NCBI RefSeq assembly: GCF_013111185.1
Contig: NZ_WVRE01000002.1
Span: forward strand, 496,001-560,000
Length of the DNA: 64,000 bases
Origin: Ruegeria sp. HKCCD7303
GTDB lineage: Bacteria; Pseudomonadota; Alphaproteobacteria; Rhodobacterales; Rhodobacteraceae
Direction of reading: 5' to 3'
This document shows positions 52,792-61,755 of this stretch, piece by piece. How positions within the stretch are numbered: position 1 is the stretch's first letter; each line of letters opens with the position of its first letter. A model generated the notes under the pieces. The model saw nothing but the letters and a program-made list of their open reading frames with translations. It was not told the origin of the DNA and searched no databases. The position numbers were made by a program, and so were the translations under genes.

Positions 52792-53601
52792 TCAGGCCGC
52801 CTCGAACGATATTTGTCGTCGGAGGAACTGCGTCGCTCGGTCACTGACAAACCCTGGCTTGCCCGTGGTCAGAAAACCACCGCCGCCGTCGCCCAGCATG
52901 TTGGGGTGACGTTGCAGGTAATCGGCCAGACTTTCGGCCACCAGATCCCCTTGGCTAAAGACCTGAACATCCGAACCCAGGGCCGCCTGAAACGTCTCGG
53001 CCATCAACGGGTAATGCGTACAGCCCAGAATTGCGGCCTGCGGGTCCGGCATTTTGCGTTTCAACGCATCAACATGGCTCCGCACCAGCGCCTCGGCCAA
53101 GATCATATCGCCATCTTCAATAGCATCAACCACACCACCACAGGCCTGCGCTTCGACGTCCACGCCAATCGCGCGGAATGCCAGTTCCCGCTGAAAGGCC
53201 CGGCTGGACACAGTGGCAGGCGTCGCGAACAAGGCCACATGCTTAACGGCCACTTCGCGTGGTGGAGAGTTGTCCCCCCATTGCCGCTCGGTCAGCGCTT
53301 CGATCAAGGGAACAAAGACGCCTAGCACTCTCTTACCCTCGGGCACGCCCTCTTCCTGCATCCTGCGCAGGGCGGCAGCGCTTGCGGTGTTGCATGCCAG
53401 AATCACCAGATTGCACCCGCGATTCCACAGTTCGTGCACGGCCTTGCGGGTCAGCTGATAGATATCCTCGGCGTCGCGTACACCGTAGGGCGCATGCGCA
53501 CTGTCCGCGAAATACAGGAAATCCACGTCGGGCAGCCGTTGCTGCGCGGCATTCAGGACGGTCAGACCGCCCAAACCGGAATCAAAGATACCTACTGCCA
53601 T
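52792..53601 (-). CDS. murI: Glutamate racemase MurI
   Basis: A 269-residue cofactor-independent racemase making D-glutamate for peptidoglycan. N-terminal [13 protein letters not shown], the first catalytic Cys C70 in LACNTASA, and the second in [10 protein letters not shown] are all present. It begins 8 bases after the acyltransferase stop with GGGG in that gap as a ribosome site, so the two are co-transcribed. A 94-base gap with a 7-bp inverted repeat separates it from argC. Confidence 0.95.
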   Translation of the reverse strand: MAVGIFDSGLGGLTVLNAAQQRLPDVDFLYFADSAHAPYGVRDAEDIYQLTRKAVHELWNRGCNLVILACNTASAAALRRMQEEGVPEGKRVLGVFVPLIEALTERQWGDNSPPREVAVKHVALFATPATVSSRAFQRELAFRAIGVDVEAQACGGVVDAIEDGDMILAEALVRSHVDALKRKMPDPQAAILGCTHYPLMAETFQAALGSDVQVFSQGDLVAESLADYLQRHPNMLGDGGGGFLTTGKPGFVSDRATQFLRRQISFEAA

Positions 53602-53609
53602 TAGCCCCT

Positions 53610-54488
53610 TCAGGCGCGATGCCGTTCCTCAAATTCATAGCCGTAGTCATAGGACTCCAACGGCTTCGGAGACAGCTCATACGTGGCTTTGCGCAGGAAA
53701 TCCATCATCTTGCGCGTATCCTTGCCAAGCGGGTCTAAAACATCGCGCCCAATAGGCTCTCCGATCACCACTTTCACAGGGGTATCGACGCGCTTTTTGA
53801 ATTCTTTGATGAGCAGACCCATACGCAGGGTGTTGTGCAGATGGCTTGCGATCTGGAACAAGCGCGATGTGTGCCCGTCGAAGAAAACCGGCACAACCGT
53901 TGCATTGGATTTCGCCACCATTCGAGCCGTGAAGCCACGCCAGCCCGGATCCATAGGGTGCGCAAACGGCTTGACCCCGGTGCTGACTGTCCCGCCCGGA
54001 AAAATGCCAATCGCCCCACCCTCGCCCAGATAGTTGAGAGCCGTTTTGCGAGTCTCCAAATTCAGCTTCATCGCTTCTTTCGTTTCATCAAACGAAATGG
54101 GCAGGATGATGCGGTTCAGATCTTCAGCCTTGCGGAACACGCGATGCGCCAGAATTCGGAAATCTCCGCGCGCCTCAGACAGAATGTGACCCATTATTAG
54201 ACCATCCAGAATGCCATAGGGATGATTGGCAATCAGGATCAGGGAGCCATCCGTCGGAATGTTTGCAAGCGATCCCCCCACAACATCCAATGTCAGCCCA
54301 TAGCGTTCGACCATAACGGCCCAAAAGTCGCGCCCGTTGGCAACGTCTTTTTCGTATCCGTCGGCGCGTTTGATCAGGCGCATACGGCCAGTCGTATTCT
54401 CCATAAGCTTAATAACCATTCGCCCGCCTTTGGTCTCGGCAGAATGGGCATAAGAAATGTCACGAACGGCATCACGACGCGATGGCAT
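53610..54488 (-). CDS. PlsC-like lysophospholipid acyltransferase
   Basis: A 292-residue membrane-associated acyltransferase. The acyltransferase block I reads NHPYGILDG, an H-x5-D spacing instead of the classic H-x4-D, as in the HPxGxxDG group of acyltransferases (for example OlsF-like domains); [11 protein letters not shown] is the FPEGT-like block III with Gly in place of Glu. It probably acylates a glycerophospholipid or an ornithine-lipid precursor. No long transmembrane helix is evident. Co-transcribed with murI. Confidence 0.85.
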   Translation of the reverse strand: MPSRRDAVRDISYAHSAETKGGRMVIKLMENTTGRMRLIKRADGYEKDVANGRDFWAVMVERYGLTLDVVGGSLANIPTDGSLILIANHPYGILDGLIMGHILSEARGDFRILAHRVFRKAEDLNRIILPISFDETKEAMKLNLETRKTALNYLGEGGAIGIFPGGTVSTGVKPFAHPMDPGWRGFTARMVAKSNATVVPVFFDGHTSRLFQIASHLHNTLRMGLLIKEFKKRVDTPVKVVIGEPIGRDVLDPLGKDTRKMMDFLRKATYELSPKPLESYDYGYEFEERHRA

Positions 54489-54566
54489 GTGGGTCTCCGG
54501 TTTGTTGCCTGCAAAATAGGTGCAAGTAACAATTTTGCCTAGCTATCGTGACGCCCTTGTGACGAT

Positions 54567-57500
54567 TTACTCCGCCGCTGCCTGCAACTCGGGCCCGCCG
54601 CTGCGGATGGATGCCAGCAACTCCTCGCGCCGTTTGGCTGCCTTGGCCTCGTTTTCCTGCAAAACAGGTCCGAAACCACGGATATCCAATGGCAGTCGAG
54701 CCAAGGCAGAGATCGCATCACGTGTGTCCTGCGACAATAACGGCAACACTTCGCGCATGTCCTTTTCGTACTGCCGGATCAAAGCACGCTCCATTTTGCG
54801 TTCGGACGAATACCCGAAGACATCGAACGGTGTGCCGCGCAGCGCCTTCAACTTTGTCAGCAGCTTCAATGGGCCTATGACAGATTCGCTGAATGCGCGC
54901 TTCTTGGGCCTGCCGTTGCTGCCCGATCCTCCGAAAATCGGCGGCGCCAGATGAAACGTCATCTTGAAATCGCCATCAAACTCGGCCGCCGCCTTTTCCC
55001 GACTGGTCAGCAGAAGGCGGGCAACCTCGTATTCATCCTTGTATGACAAAAGCTTGTGATAACCCTTTGCGACTGCTTCGCGCACCTCAGCGTCCTCAAC
55101 GCTGTCAACCAACTTACGATACCGTTTCGCCAACCGGGCGCTTTGGTATTCGGTCAGGTGCTGTGCACGGAACTCGATGATCTGGTCCAGCGTTTTCGGC
55201 ATCTCCGCCACGGTTGGGGACAGTATGGACTGTACCTCATCCGGATGCAGCACCGCCCAGCGGCCGATATCAAACGCACGCTTGTTTCGTTCGACCGCCG
55301 TTCCGTTCAACTCAATGGCGTCAAAGATCGCCTGATGGCTGACGGGCAACAACCCGCGCTGCCAGGTCGCGCCAAAGATCATCATGTTGGAATAGATCGA
55401 ATCCCCCATCACGGCGCGCGACAGATCGGTTGCGTCAAACAATGAGACATCTTCTTTCAGCCGCGCCTGCAAGGCCAGTTCCAGCTGATCGGCTGGAATG
55501 CGGAATTCCGTATCGCGTGTGAAGTCGCCCGTGACCGTTTCATGGCTGTTTACGACTGCGCCGGTGCGTCCGGTGCGCGTCAGGCCCAAGGTCTTCGCCC
55601 CGGCGGAAACCACCAAATCGCCGCCGATCAGGGCGTGGGCTTCACCGGTGGCAACGCGGATCGCGCTGATATCTTCGGGGCGATTGGCCAGACGGCAGTG
55701 GATATGAACCGCACCACCTTTCTGCGCCAAGCCCGCCATTTCCATCATGCCCGCGCCTTTGCCATCGATCTGCGCCGCCTGAGCAAGAATTGCGCCAAGG
55801 GTAACGACGCCAGTACCCCCTACACCCGTGATGACCACGTTATGCGTTCCCTTGATCTCGGGAAGCTCGGGCATTGGTAGGTCCGGCAGATCGATCTCGG
55901 TCGTTGCCTCTTTGCGGATTTTCGCACCCTCAAGTGTCACGAACGAGGGACAGAACCCGTTCAGGCAGGAAAAGTCCTTGTTGCAACTTGACTGATCAAT
56001 GGCTCGCTTACGGCCCAGTTCGGTCTGTTTCGGCACGATCGATACGCAGTTCGACTGCACCCCACAATCGCCACAGCCTTCGCAGACATCAGTGTTGATG
56101 AACACTCGTTTGTCCGGGTCCGGGAACGTGCCCCGCTTGCGACGGCGGCGCTTTTCAGCCGCGCAGGTCTGAACATAGACAATGACCGAAACGCCTTCGA
56201 TCTCGCGGAATTTCTCCTGCACTTGCATAAGATCCGCGCGCTCATATGTTTGAACGCTGGCTGGCAGAGCCTTGAAGTTAACGTCTTCCTTTTCGTCATA
56301 AACCAGAGCGACCTCACGGACGCCCATCGCTTTGACCTCTGCAACGATCCGTTCTGCGGTCAGGTCGCCTTCGTTGTCCTGCCCACCGGTCATGGCGACC
56401 GCGTCGTTGAACAGGATTTTGAAGGTGATGTTCGTTCCTGCAGACAACGCCGCCCGGATCGCTTGAACGCCCGAATGGTTATAAGTGCCGTCGCCAAGGT
56501 TCTGGAACACGTGTTTGGTGGTCGAAAACGGAGCTTCACCAATCCAGTTCGCGCCTTCACCGCCCATTTGGGTGAAACCTGTCGTCTCGCGGTCCATCCA
56601 CTGAACCATGTAGTGACAGCCGATACCGGCATAAGCGCGGCTGCCATCAGGCACTTTCGTCGAACTGTTATGCGGACAGCCCGAGCAGAAATACGGAAGC
56701 CGTGTCGCGATTTCCTGCGCGTTATCGGCCCGACGCGCTTCGGACAATGATGACAGCCCAGCCCGAATACCATCGGTTTCGCGCCCCTCTTCGATCAGGA
56801 TTTCACCCAGTTTTTCGGCGATCATGATCGGATCAAGCGCACCACGCGTCGGGAACAGTTCTTCCCGGTGCAGCGCCCCTGCCCCACCTTTGTACCAGCC
56901 ATAAACCCTGCGGCCGCGCCGATCGTCAAAGATGGCCTCCTTGACCTGAACCTCAATCAGCTTGCGCTTTTCCTCGACGATCACGATCAGGTCCAGCCCT
57001 TCGGCCCAGTCATGGAACCCGGCCATATCCAACGGGAAAGTCTGCCCCACCTTGTAAGTGGTGATCCCCAGCCGTTCGGCCTCGGCCTCGTCGATATTCA
57101 AAAGCGAAAGAGCATGTGTCAGATCTAGCCAGTTCTTGCCTGCAGCCACAAAGCCGATCTTGGCACCGGGTTTGCCCCACATCCGCTTGTCGAGCTTATT
57201 GGCATGGGAAAACGTTTCGGCCGCGAACCTTTTGTAGTCGATGACGCGCGTTTCCTGCAGGTGCGGAGTGTCACCCAACCGAATGTTCAACCCACCTTCC
57301 GGCATGTCGAATTCAGGCACAACGACCTGCATCCGGTTCGGGCTGCCATCCACAACCGAAGTGACCTCGATTGTGTCTTTCATCGTTTTCAAACCGACCC
57401 AGACCCCAGCAAAGCGACTGAGTGCGAAGCCGTATATGCCGTAGTCCAGAATTTCCTGAACGCCAGCGGGGCTGACAATCGGCATATACATGTCAACCAG

Positions 57501-57986
57501 CGACCATTCGGACTGATGCAAAACCGTCGAGCTTTCACCGGTATGGTCATCACCCATCGCCATAAGGACGCCGCCATGTTTGGCCGTTCCGGCCATGTTC
57601 GCGTGGCGCATAACGTCGCCGGACCGGTCAACGCCAGGACCTTTGCCGTACCAAAGCCCGAAAACGCCATCGAACTTGCCATCCGCGCGCAATCCCGCCT
57701 GCTGACTGCCCCAAAGCGCAGTTGCAGCCAGATCTTCGTTCAATCCGAACTGAAACGTCACATCGTTTTCAGCCAGCGGCTTTTGGGCGCGCATCATCTG
57801 CTGATCGACCGCACCAAGGGGCGAACCTCGATAACCGGTAACTAGGCCCGCCGTGTTCAGGCCCGCTTGCCGGTCCCTTGCTTTCTGCATCAGCATCAAC
57901 CGGACAAGCGCCTGAGTTCCGTTCAAAAGAACGGGGTTTTTCTCAAGATCAAACCGGTCGTTTAACGTTATCTGTGGCTGACTCAT
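54567..57986 (-). CDS. Fused indolepyruvate:ferredoxin oxidoreductase family protein
   Basis: A 1,139-residue thiamine-diphosphate enzyme of the fused IorA-IorB type, oxidising an arylpyruvate or other 2-oxoacid to the acyl-CoA with ferredoxin as acceptor. Order: pyrimidine domain (GYRGSPLGAVDQQMM), GDDHTGESSTVLHQSE, TPP domain (FCSGCPHNSS ... GGEGANWIGE), Cys-rich VCEGCGDCGVQSNC and SCNKDFSCLNGFCPS for iron-sulphur clusters, then the gamma-like domain (GVGGTGVVTLGAILAQAA). True substrate is unknown. The divergent LysR gene likely controls it. Confidence 0.93.
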   Translation of the reverse strand: MSQPQITLNDRFDLEKNPVLLNGTQALVRLMLMQKARDRQAGLNTAGLVTGYRGSPLGAVDQQMMRAQKPLAENDVTFQFGLNEDLAATALWGSQQAGLRADGKFDGVFGLWYGKGPGVDRSGDVMRHANMAGTAKHGGVLMAMGDDHTGESSTVLHQSEWSLVDMYMPIVSPAGVQEILDYGIYGFALSRFAGVWVGLKTMKDTIEVTSVVDGSPNRMQVVVPEFDMPEGGLNIRLGDTPHLQETRVIDYKRFAAETFSHANKLDKRMWGKPGAKIGFVAAGKNWLDLTHALSLLNIDEAEAERLGITTYKVGQTFPLDMAGFHDWAEGLDLIVIVEEKRKLIEVQVKEAIFDDRRGRRVYGWYKGGAGALHREELFPTRGALDPIMIAEKLGEILIEEGRETDGIRAGLSSLSEARRADNAQEIATRLPYFCSGCPHNSSTKVPDGSRAYAGIGCHYMVQWMDRETTGFTQMGGEGANWIGEAPFSTTKHVFQNLGDGTYNHSGVQAIRAALSAGTNITFKILFNDAVAMTGGQDNEGDLTAERIVAEVKAMGVREVALVYDEKEDVNFKALPASVQTYERADLMQVQEKFREIEGVSVIVYVQTCAAEKRRRRKRGTFPDPDKRVFINTDVCEGCGDCGVQSNCVSIVPKQTELGRKRAIDQSSCNKDFSCLNGFCPSFVTLEGAKIRKEATTEIDLPDLPMPELPEIKGTHNVVITGVGGTGVVTLGAILAQAAQIDGKGAGMMEMAGLAQKGGAVHIHCRLANRPEDISAIRVATGEAHALIGGDLVVSAGAKTLGLTRTGRTGAVVNSHETVTGDFTRDTEFRIPADQLELALQARLKEDVSLFDATDLSRAVMGDSIYSNMMIFGATWQRGLLPVSHQAIFDAIELNGTAVERNKRAFDIGRWAVLHPDEVQSILSPTVAEMPKTLDQIIEFRAQHLTEYQSARLAKRYRKLVDSVEDAEVREAVAKGYHKLLSYKDEYEVARLLLTSREKAAAEFDGDFKMTFHLAPPIFGGSGSNGRPKKRAFSESVIGPLKLLTKLKALRGTPFDVFGYSSERKMERALIRQYEKDMREVLPLLSQDTRDAISALARLPLDIRGFGPVLQENEAKAAKRREELLASIRSGGPELQAAAE

Positions 57987-58062
57987 CAGACGTCTCCCCT
58001 CGTCAGATCAGTGTGCTTCATTTCGATGCATTTTAGGTCATAATTTCTGACCTGTATAGGAT

Positions 58063-58076
58063 TTATCCACTGATAA
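58063..58076. promoter_or_regulatory. Candidate LysR-type operator
   Basis: TTATC-CACT-GATAA, a 5-bp inverted repeat of the T-N11-A type, sits in the 169-base gap between the oxidoreductase and LysR genes, about 80 bases from each start. This fits a LysR-type site for divergent control. Confidence 0.4.
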
Positions 58077-58155
58077 GTAACGATTTCGCCCTTTGAATGT
58101 GGAACTTGTCACCTCTTTCATATAGGCATCCAAAAGGATAACGAAAGTTGCGGTG

Positions 58156-59064
58156 ATGGATTGGGACAAGCTTAGAATATTTCACGCAGTGGCCGATGCA
58201 GGCAGCCTGACCCACGCAGGTGACAAGCTCAATCTGTCTCAATCCGCCGTGAGCAGACAGATCCGTGCATTGGAAGAATCGCTGGATGCGACCCTTTTTC
58301 ATCGTCATGCGCGGGGACTGATTCTTACCGAACAAGGTGAATTGCTGTTTGACGCCACATCCGCAATGTCGAAACGGCTGGATGCTGCAGCCGCGCGCAT
58401 TCGGGACAGCGAAGAAGAGGTCTTTGGCGTCCTGCGGGTTACGACCACATTCGGCTTCGGAACTCTCTGGCTGGCCCCGCGCCTGCCTAAACTGTACGAG
58501 CAGTACCCCGATCTCAACATCGACTTGATGCTGGAAGAACGCGTTTTGGACCTTCCCATGCGTGAGGCGGACGTCGCCATTCGCATGAAAGAACCCAGTC
58601 AAGCCGACTTGGTTCGCAAGCGTTTGATGACGGTGCAAATGATGCTGTACGCGACGCAGGACTATATCGAGGCTCATGGTGGAACGTTGAATTCGTTGGA
58701 CGAAATCAAAGACCATCGACTGATTTGCCAAACCCCCGCAGCACCGCAAGTCGGAGCCAGCGCAGCGATGGTGCGCCACCTGATGACCTACAATCCAGGG
58801 TCGTTACTGACCGTGAACAACTATTTCGGAGTACTTCAGGGCGTTCTGCACAATCTGGGTATTGGGGTTCTTCCTGATTATGTAACGCAGGATTTTCCGC
58901 ATCTGGTGCCGGTACTGTCCGACATCGAAACCGCTGATGTTCCTGTATACTTGGCCTATCCCGAAGAGCTCAGGCATTCGAAGCGCGTCGGCGCGTTCCG
59001 TGATTTCGTTCAGGATGAGATCATTGCGCAGCGCAAGCAATTGAAACAGATGGGTAAACTCTAG
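58156..59064 (+). CDS. LysR family transcriptional regulator
   Basis: A 302-residue LysR regulator: winged HTH at the N-terminus (MDWDKLRIFHAVADAGSL; LNLSQSAVSRQIRALEESL), then the periplasmic-binding-like effector domain. The start is this ATG or the GTG one codon earlier; AAAGGA lies about 15 bases upstream. It is divergent from the indolepyruvate oxidoreductase gene and so probably regulates it; a TTATC-N4-GATAA dyad lies between. Ligand unknown. Its terminator lies 140 bases past the stop. Confidence 0.93.
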   Translation: MDWDKLRIFHAVADAGSLTHAGDKLNLSQSAVSRQIRALEESLDATLFHRHARGLILTEQGELLFDATSAMSKRLDAAAARIRDSEEEVFGVLRVTTTFGFGTLWLAPRLPKLYEQYPDLNIDLMLEERVLDLPMREADVAIRMKEPSQADLVRKRLMTVQMMLYATQDYIEAHGGTLNSLDEIKDHRLICQTPAAPQVGASAAMVRHLMTYNPGSLLTVNNYFGVLQGVLHNLGIGVLPDYVTQDFPHLVPVLSDIETADVPVYLAYPEELRHSKRVGAFRDFVQDEIIAQRKQLKQMGKL

Positions 59065-59203
59065 ATATGCACCCATAGCATATCGGGCATGAGGTCTTAA
59101 CAGGGTTAAACTCCTTGAACCTTCACAAACTGACACCTAAATGAGCACTCGAAGGCGGTGATGCTGAAACGCTCATCATCTTCATACCTCCCTGTTGGAC
59201 TAC

Positions 59204-59232
59204 GGCCGAGCTTATAGCTCGGCCTTTTTTTT
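59204..59232 (+). terminator. Strong Rho-independent terminator after the LysR gene
   Basis: GGCCGAGC-TTATA-GCTCGGCC, 8-bp perfect stem, followed by eight T. It lies 140 bases past the LysR stop, leaving a non-coding stretch between. Confidence 0.9.
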
Positions 59233-59334
59233 GCGCGGCCAAAAGCATTTAGCCAGCGAAAGCTCTGGGAAAAATACACGCATAGGCATATGATCCCCAA
59301 AAAACGAAACAATTTCGTGTTCGAGGGAAAATCA

Positions 59335-61575
59335 ATGTTCCACCCACTCCGCCTCATGCTGGCGATCATTTCCGCTTTATTTTTAGCGACCCCACTTCTG
59401 GCACAAGGCACCAGCACGCCGTCCTCAGTGACGATTCCCGAAGATCTGACACCCGAACAGGTCGACGACCTTGTTGCGCGGATGTCTGACGACCAGGTGC
59501 GCGCGATTCTGTTGGAGCGGCTTGATGCTGTTGCAGAAAAGCGGGCCGAAAGTGGCACGACCGAAAAGGGTATATTTCAGGCCATCTCGGACACCGTTAG
59601 CACCATGGCCGCGTCCTGGATGGATGTTATCAGAAAGATCCCTCTGTTAATTTCAGCTCAGGTTCAAGCATTCTCGAATTTCGGAAGTAGCTTTGGGTCC
59701 AGCGGGCTAGTTAGTCTTTTTGGCTTCACTTTCATCGCCCTAGCGGTTGGTTTTGCCGCCGAGAAGATCGTTGGGCTGTGGACGCGCCGATGGCTTAAAG
59801 TAGTTGATGGAGATGCTTCTACAAACCTTCGAGGTGCGGCCACCTATTTGTTCAAACGCTTTTGCGGTGAGTTTCTTGGCCTTCTGGTCTTTTATTACAC
59901 TCTGGTTTTTGTAGGGCGTCGGCTTTTGGACGAGCCTCAGATCGCGCAGGCTGCACCATTTGTTTTCTTCCTAATTTGGTTCCCTCGTTTGGGTGCAGCC
60001 ATTTCGCGTTTCATTCTAGCCCCGCAACAGCACGATCTTCGTATGGTCAATGTTAGCGACCACTGGGCGAGCTACCTGCATCGCAACTTGATCGGCTTAT
60101 TCCTGCTGATTGGGTTCACCATGTTCATTTTGGACTTCAACGCCATCAACGGCGTCCCACCGGGTGAATCCCGTTTGGGTTTCTGGCTGAATACAGCGAT
60201 TCACATCTACATCGCGGTGATTGCCTGGACGGCACGTGATGGATTGTCCGACATGATGCGTGGTTCAGACCCTGATCGTACACGGTTTGATGAAGAGGTA
60301 GCGAGGCTCTACCCTTACATTGCTATCGGTGTTTCCGCCGGCACTTGGCTGCTGGTCGAGTATCTCGCAGCGCAGAACAACCCTGTGGTATTTGGCCTTC
60401 TGGCACATGGAGCACACTTCGTCACCATGTTCTGGCTGCTGATCGCTCCTGCTTTGGATACGCTGATCCGTGGCCTGGTACGTCACCTTCAACCACCTAT
60501 GCTTGGCGACGGCCCTGTCGCAGAACGCGCCTATAAGTCCACCAAGCGAAGCTACATTCGTATCGGGCGGGTTCTGGCCGGTGTTTTGGTCATTCTTATG
60601 ATCGCCAATGCGTGGGACCTTGACCTCCAGGAAATCGCAGGCGGTGGAACTGAGTCCGGCAGCAAAGTGATCCAGTTCTTTATTATAATCGCGGTCGGGT
60701 ACATCCTGAACGAAATCGTTTCACTTTGGATAAACCGCCGCCTCGCAAAAGAACAAACAGCCGCCGAACAAAGCCCGGATGAAGAAGCCGGTGAAGGCGG
60801 AGGTTCCGGCGGATCACGTCTGGCTACTGTTCTGCCACTGCTACGCGTTACTGCACAAGTAGCCATTGCCGTTATCTTTGTTCTTCTGGCTTTGGGTGCG
60901 TTGGGCATCAACATCACACCTCTGTTGGCCGGTGCCGGTGTTCTGGGTCTGGCCATCGGTTTTGGCGCACAGAAACTGGTCGCCGATATCGTGGGCGGGA
61001 TTTTCTTCCTGATCGACGATGCCTTCCGCGTAGGTGAGTATGTGGATGTGGGCGGCACAATGGGCACGGTTGAGAAAATCTCGATCCGCTCGATGCAACT
61101 ACGCCACCACCGCGGTCCCGTTCACACCATTCCCTATGGTGAGATTCAGAAACTGACCAATTTCAGTCGCGACTGGGTGATCATGAAGCTGAAGTTCACC
61201 GTGCCTTTCGACACTGACCCCAACAAGGTCAAAAAGATCTTCAAGAAGATCGGTGCCGAGATGATGGAAGACGAAACTCACAAGGATGGTTTCCTTCAGC
61301 CCTTCAAGTCTCAGGGCGTGTTCGACTTTGACGATGTCGGCATGATCATCCGCGGCAAGTTCATGGCAAAGCCGGGCAAGCAGTTCACCCTGCGCAAGGA
61401 AATCTTCAACCGGGTCAAGGCCGCCTTCAAGGAGAACGGCATCGACTTTGCCCGCCGTGAGGTGCGCGTTGCAATCCCGGGCCTGGATGATGCTGAAAAC
61501 CTGACCCCCGAACAGAAAACAGCTGTTGGTGCCGCCGCGGCAGCTGAACTCAACAAGGACCAGGGACAGGCGTAA
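59335..61575 (+). CDS. Large MscS family mechanosensitive channel
   Basis: A 746-residue MscS-type channel. A signal peptide (FHPLRLMLAIISALFLATPLLAQ) and a periplasmic region are followed by about ten membrane segments; the MscS core is at about 490-600, with pore-helix-like LLAGAGVLGLAIGFGAQKLVADIVGG, then the beta domain (VGEYVDVGGTMGTVEKISIRS, IPYGEIQKLTNFSRDW; shown in parts) and alpha-beta tail. The length puts it among the larger MscS relatives. GAGGG 7 bases upstream supports this start against one 15 codons earlier. It protects against hypo-osmotic shock. Confidence 0.92.
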   Translation: MFHPLRLMLAIISALFLATPLLAQGTSTPSSVTIPEDLTPEQVDDLVARMSDDQVRAILLERLDAVAEKRAESGTTEKGIFQAISDTVSTMAASWMDVIRKIPLLISAQVQAFSNFGSSFGSSGLVSLFGFTFIALAVGFAAEKIVGLWTRRWLKVVDGDASTNLRGAATYLFKRFCGEFLGLLVFYYTLVFVGRRLLDEPQIAQAAPFVFFLIWFPRLGAAISRFILAPQQHDLRMVNVSDHWASYLHRNLIGLFLLIGFTMFILDFNAINGVPPGESRLGFWLNTAIHIYIAVIAWTARDGLSDMMRGSDPDRTRFDEEVARLYPYIAIGVSAGTWLLVEYLAAQNNPVVFGLLAHGAHFVTMFWLLIAPALDTLIRGLVRHLQPPMLGDGPVAERAYKSTKRSYIRIGRVLAGVLVILMIANAWDLDLQEIAGGGTESGSKVIQFFIIIAVGYILNEIVSLWINRRLAKEQTAAEQSPDEEAGEGGGSGGSRLATVLPLLRVTAQVAIAVIFVLLALGALGINITPLLAGAGVLGLAIGFGAQKLVADIVGGIFFLIDDAFRVGEYVDVGGTMGTVEKISIRSMQLRHHRGPVHTIPYGEIQKLTNFSRDWVIMKLKFTVPFDTDPNKVKKIFKKIGAEMMEDETHKDGFLQPFKSQGVFDFDDVGMIIRGKFMAKPGKQFTLRKEIFNRVKAAFKENGIDFARREVRVAIPGLDDAENLTPEQKTAVGAAAAAELNKDQGQA

Positions 61576-61625
61576 CCTTCGCGGTTTGTTCCTGCGATCT
61601 GCACCAAAGCTTCGGTGCTTTCATA

Positions 61626-61656
61626 CGGAACCGGCGTCGCCGTCGGTTCCGTTTTT
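61626..61656 (+). terminator. Terminator of the MscS-family gene
   Basis: CGGAACCG...CGGTTCCG with an internal GGCG/CGCC possibility, followed by TTTTTCTTT, 50 bases past the stop. Confidence 0.85.
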
Positions 61657-61755
61657 CTTTGAAAGACGCAGCCTGCGCCGTCTTGACCCTTTCCACACGC
61701 GCGCGCTTGCCCTACAAGGCGCGCAATCTCGGCCCACTTGGACACAGGACAGAAG

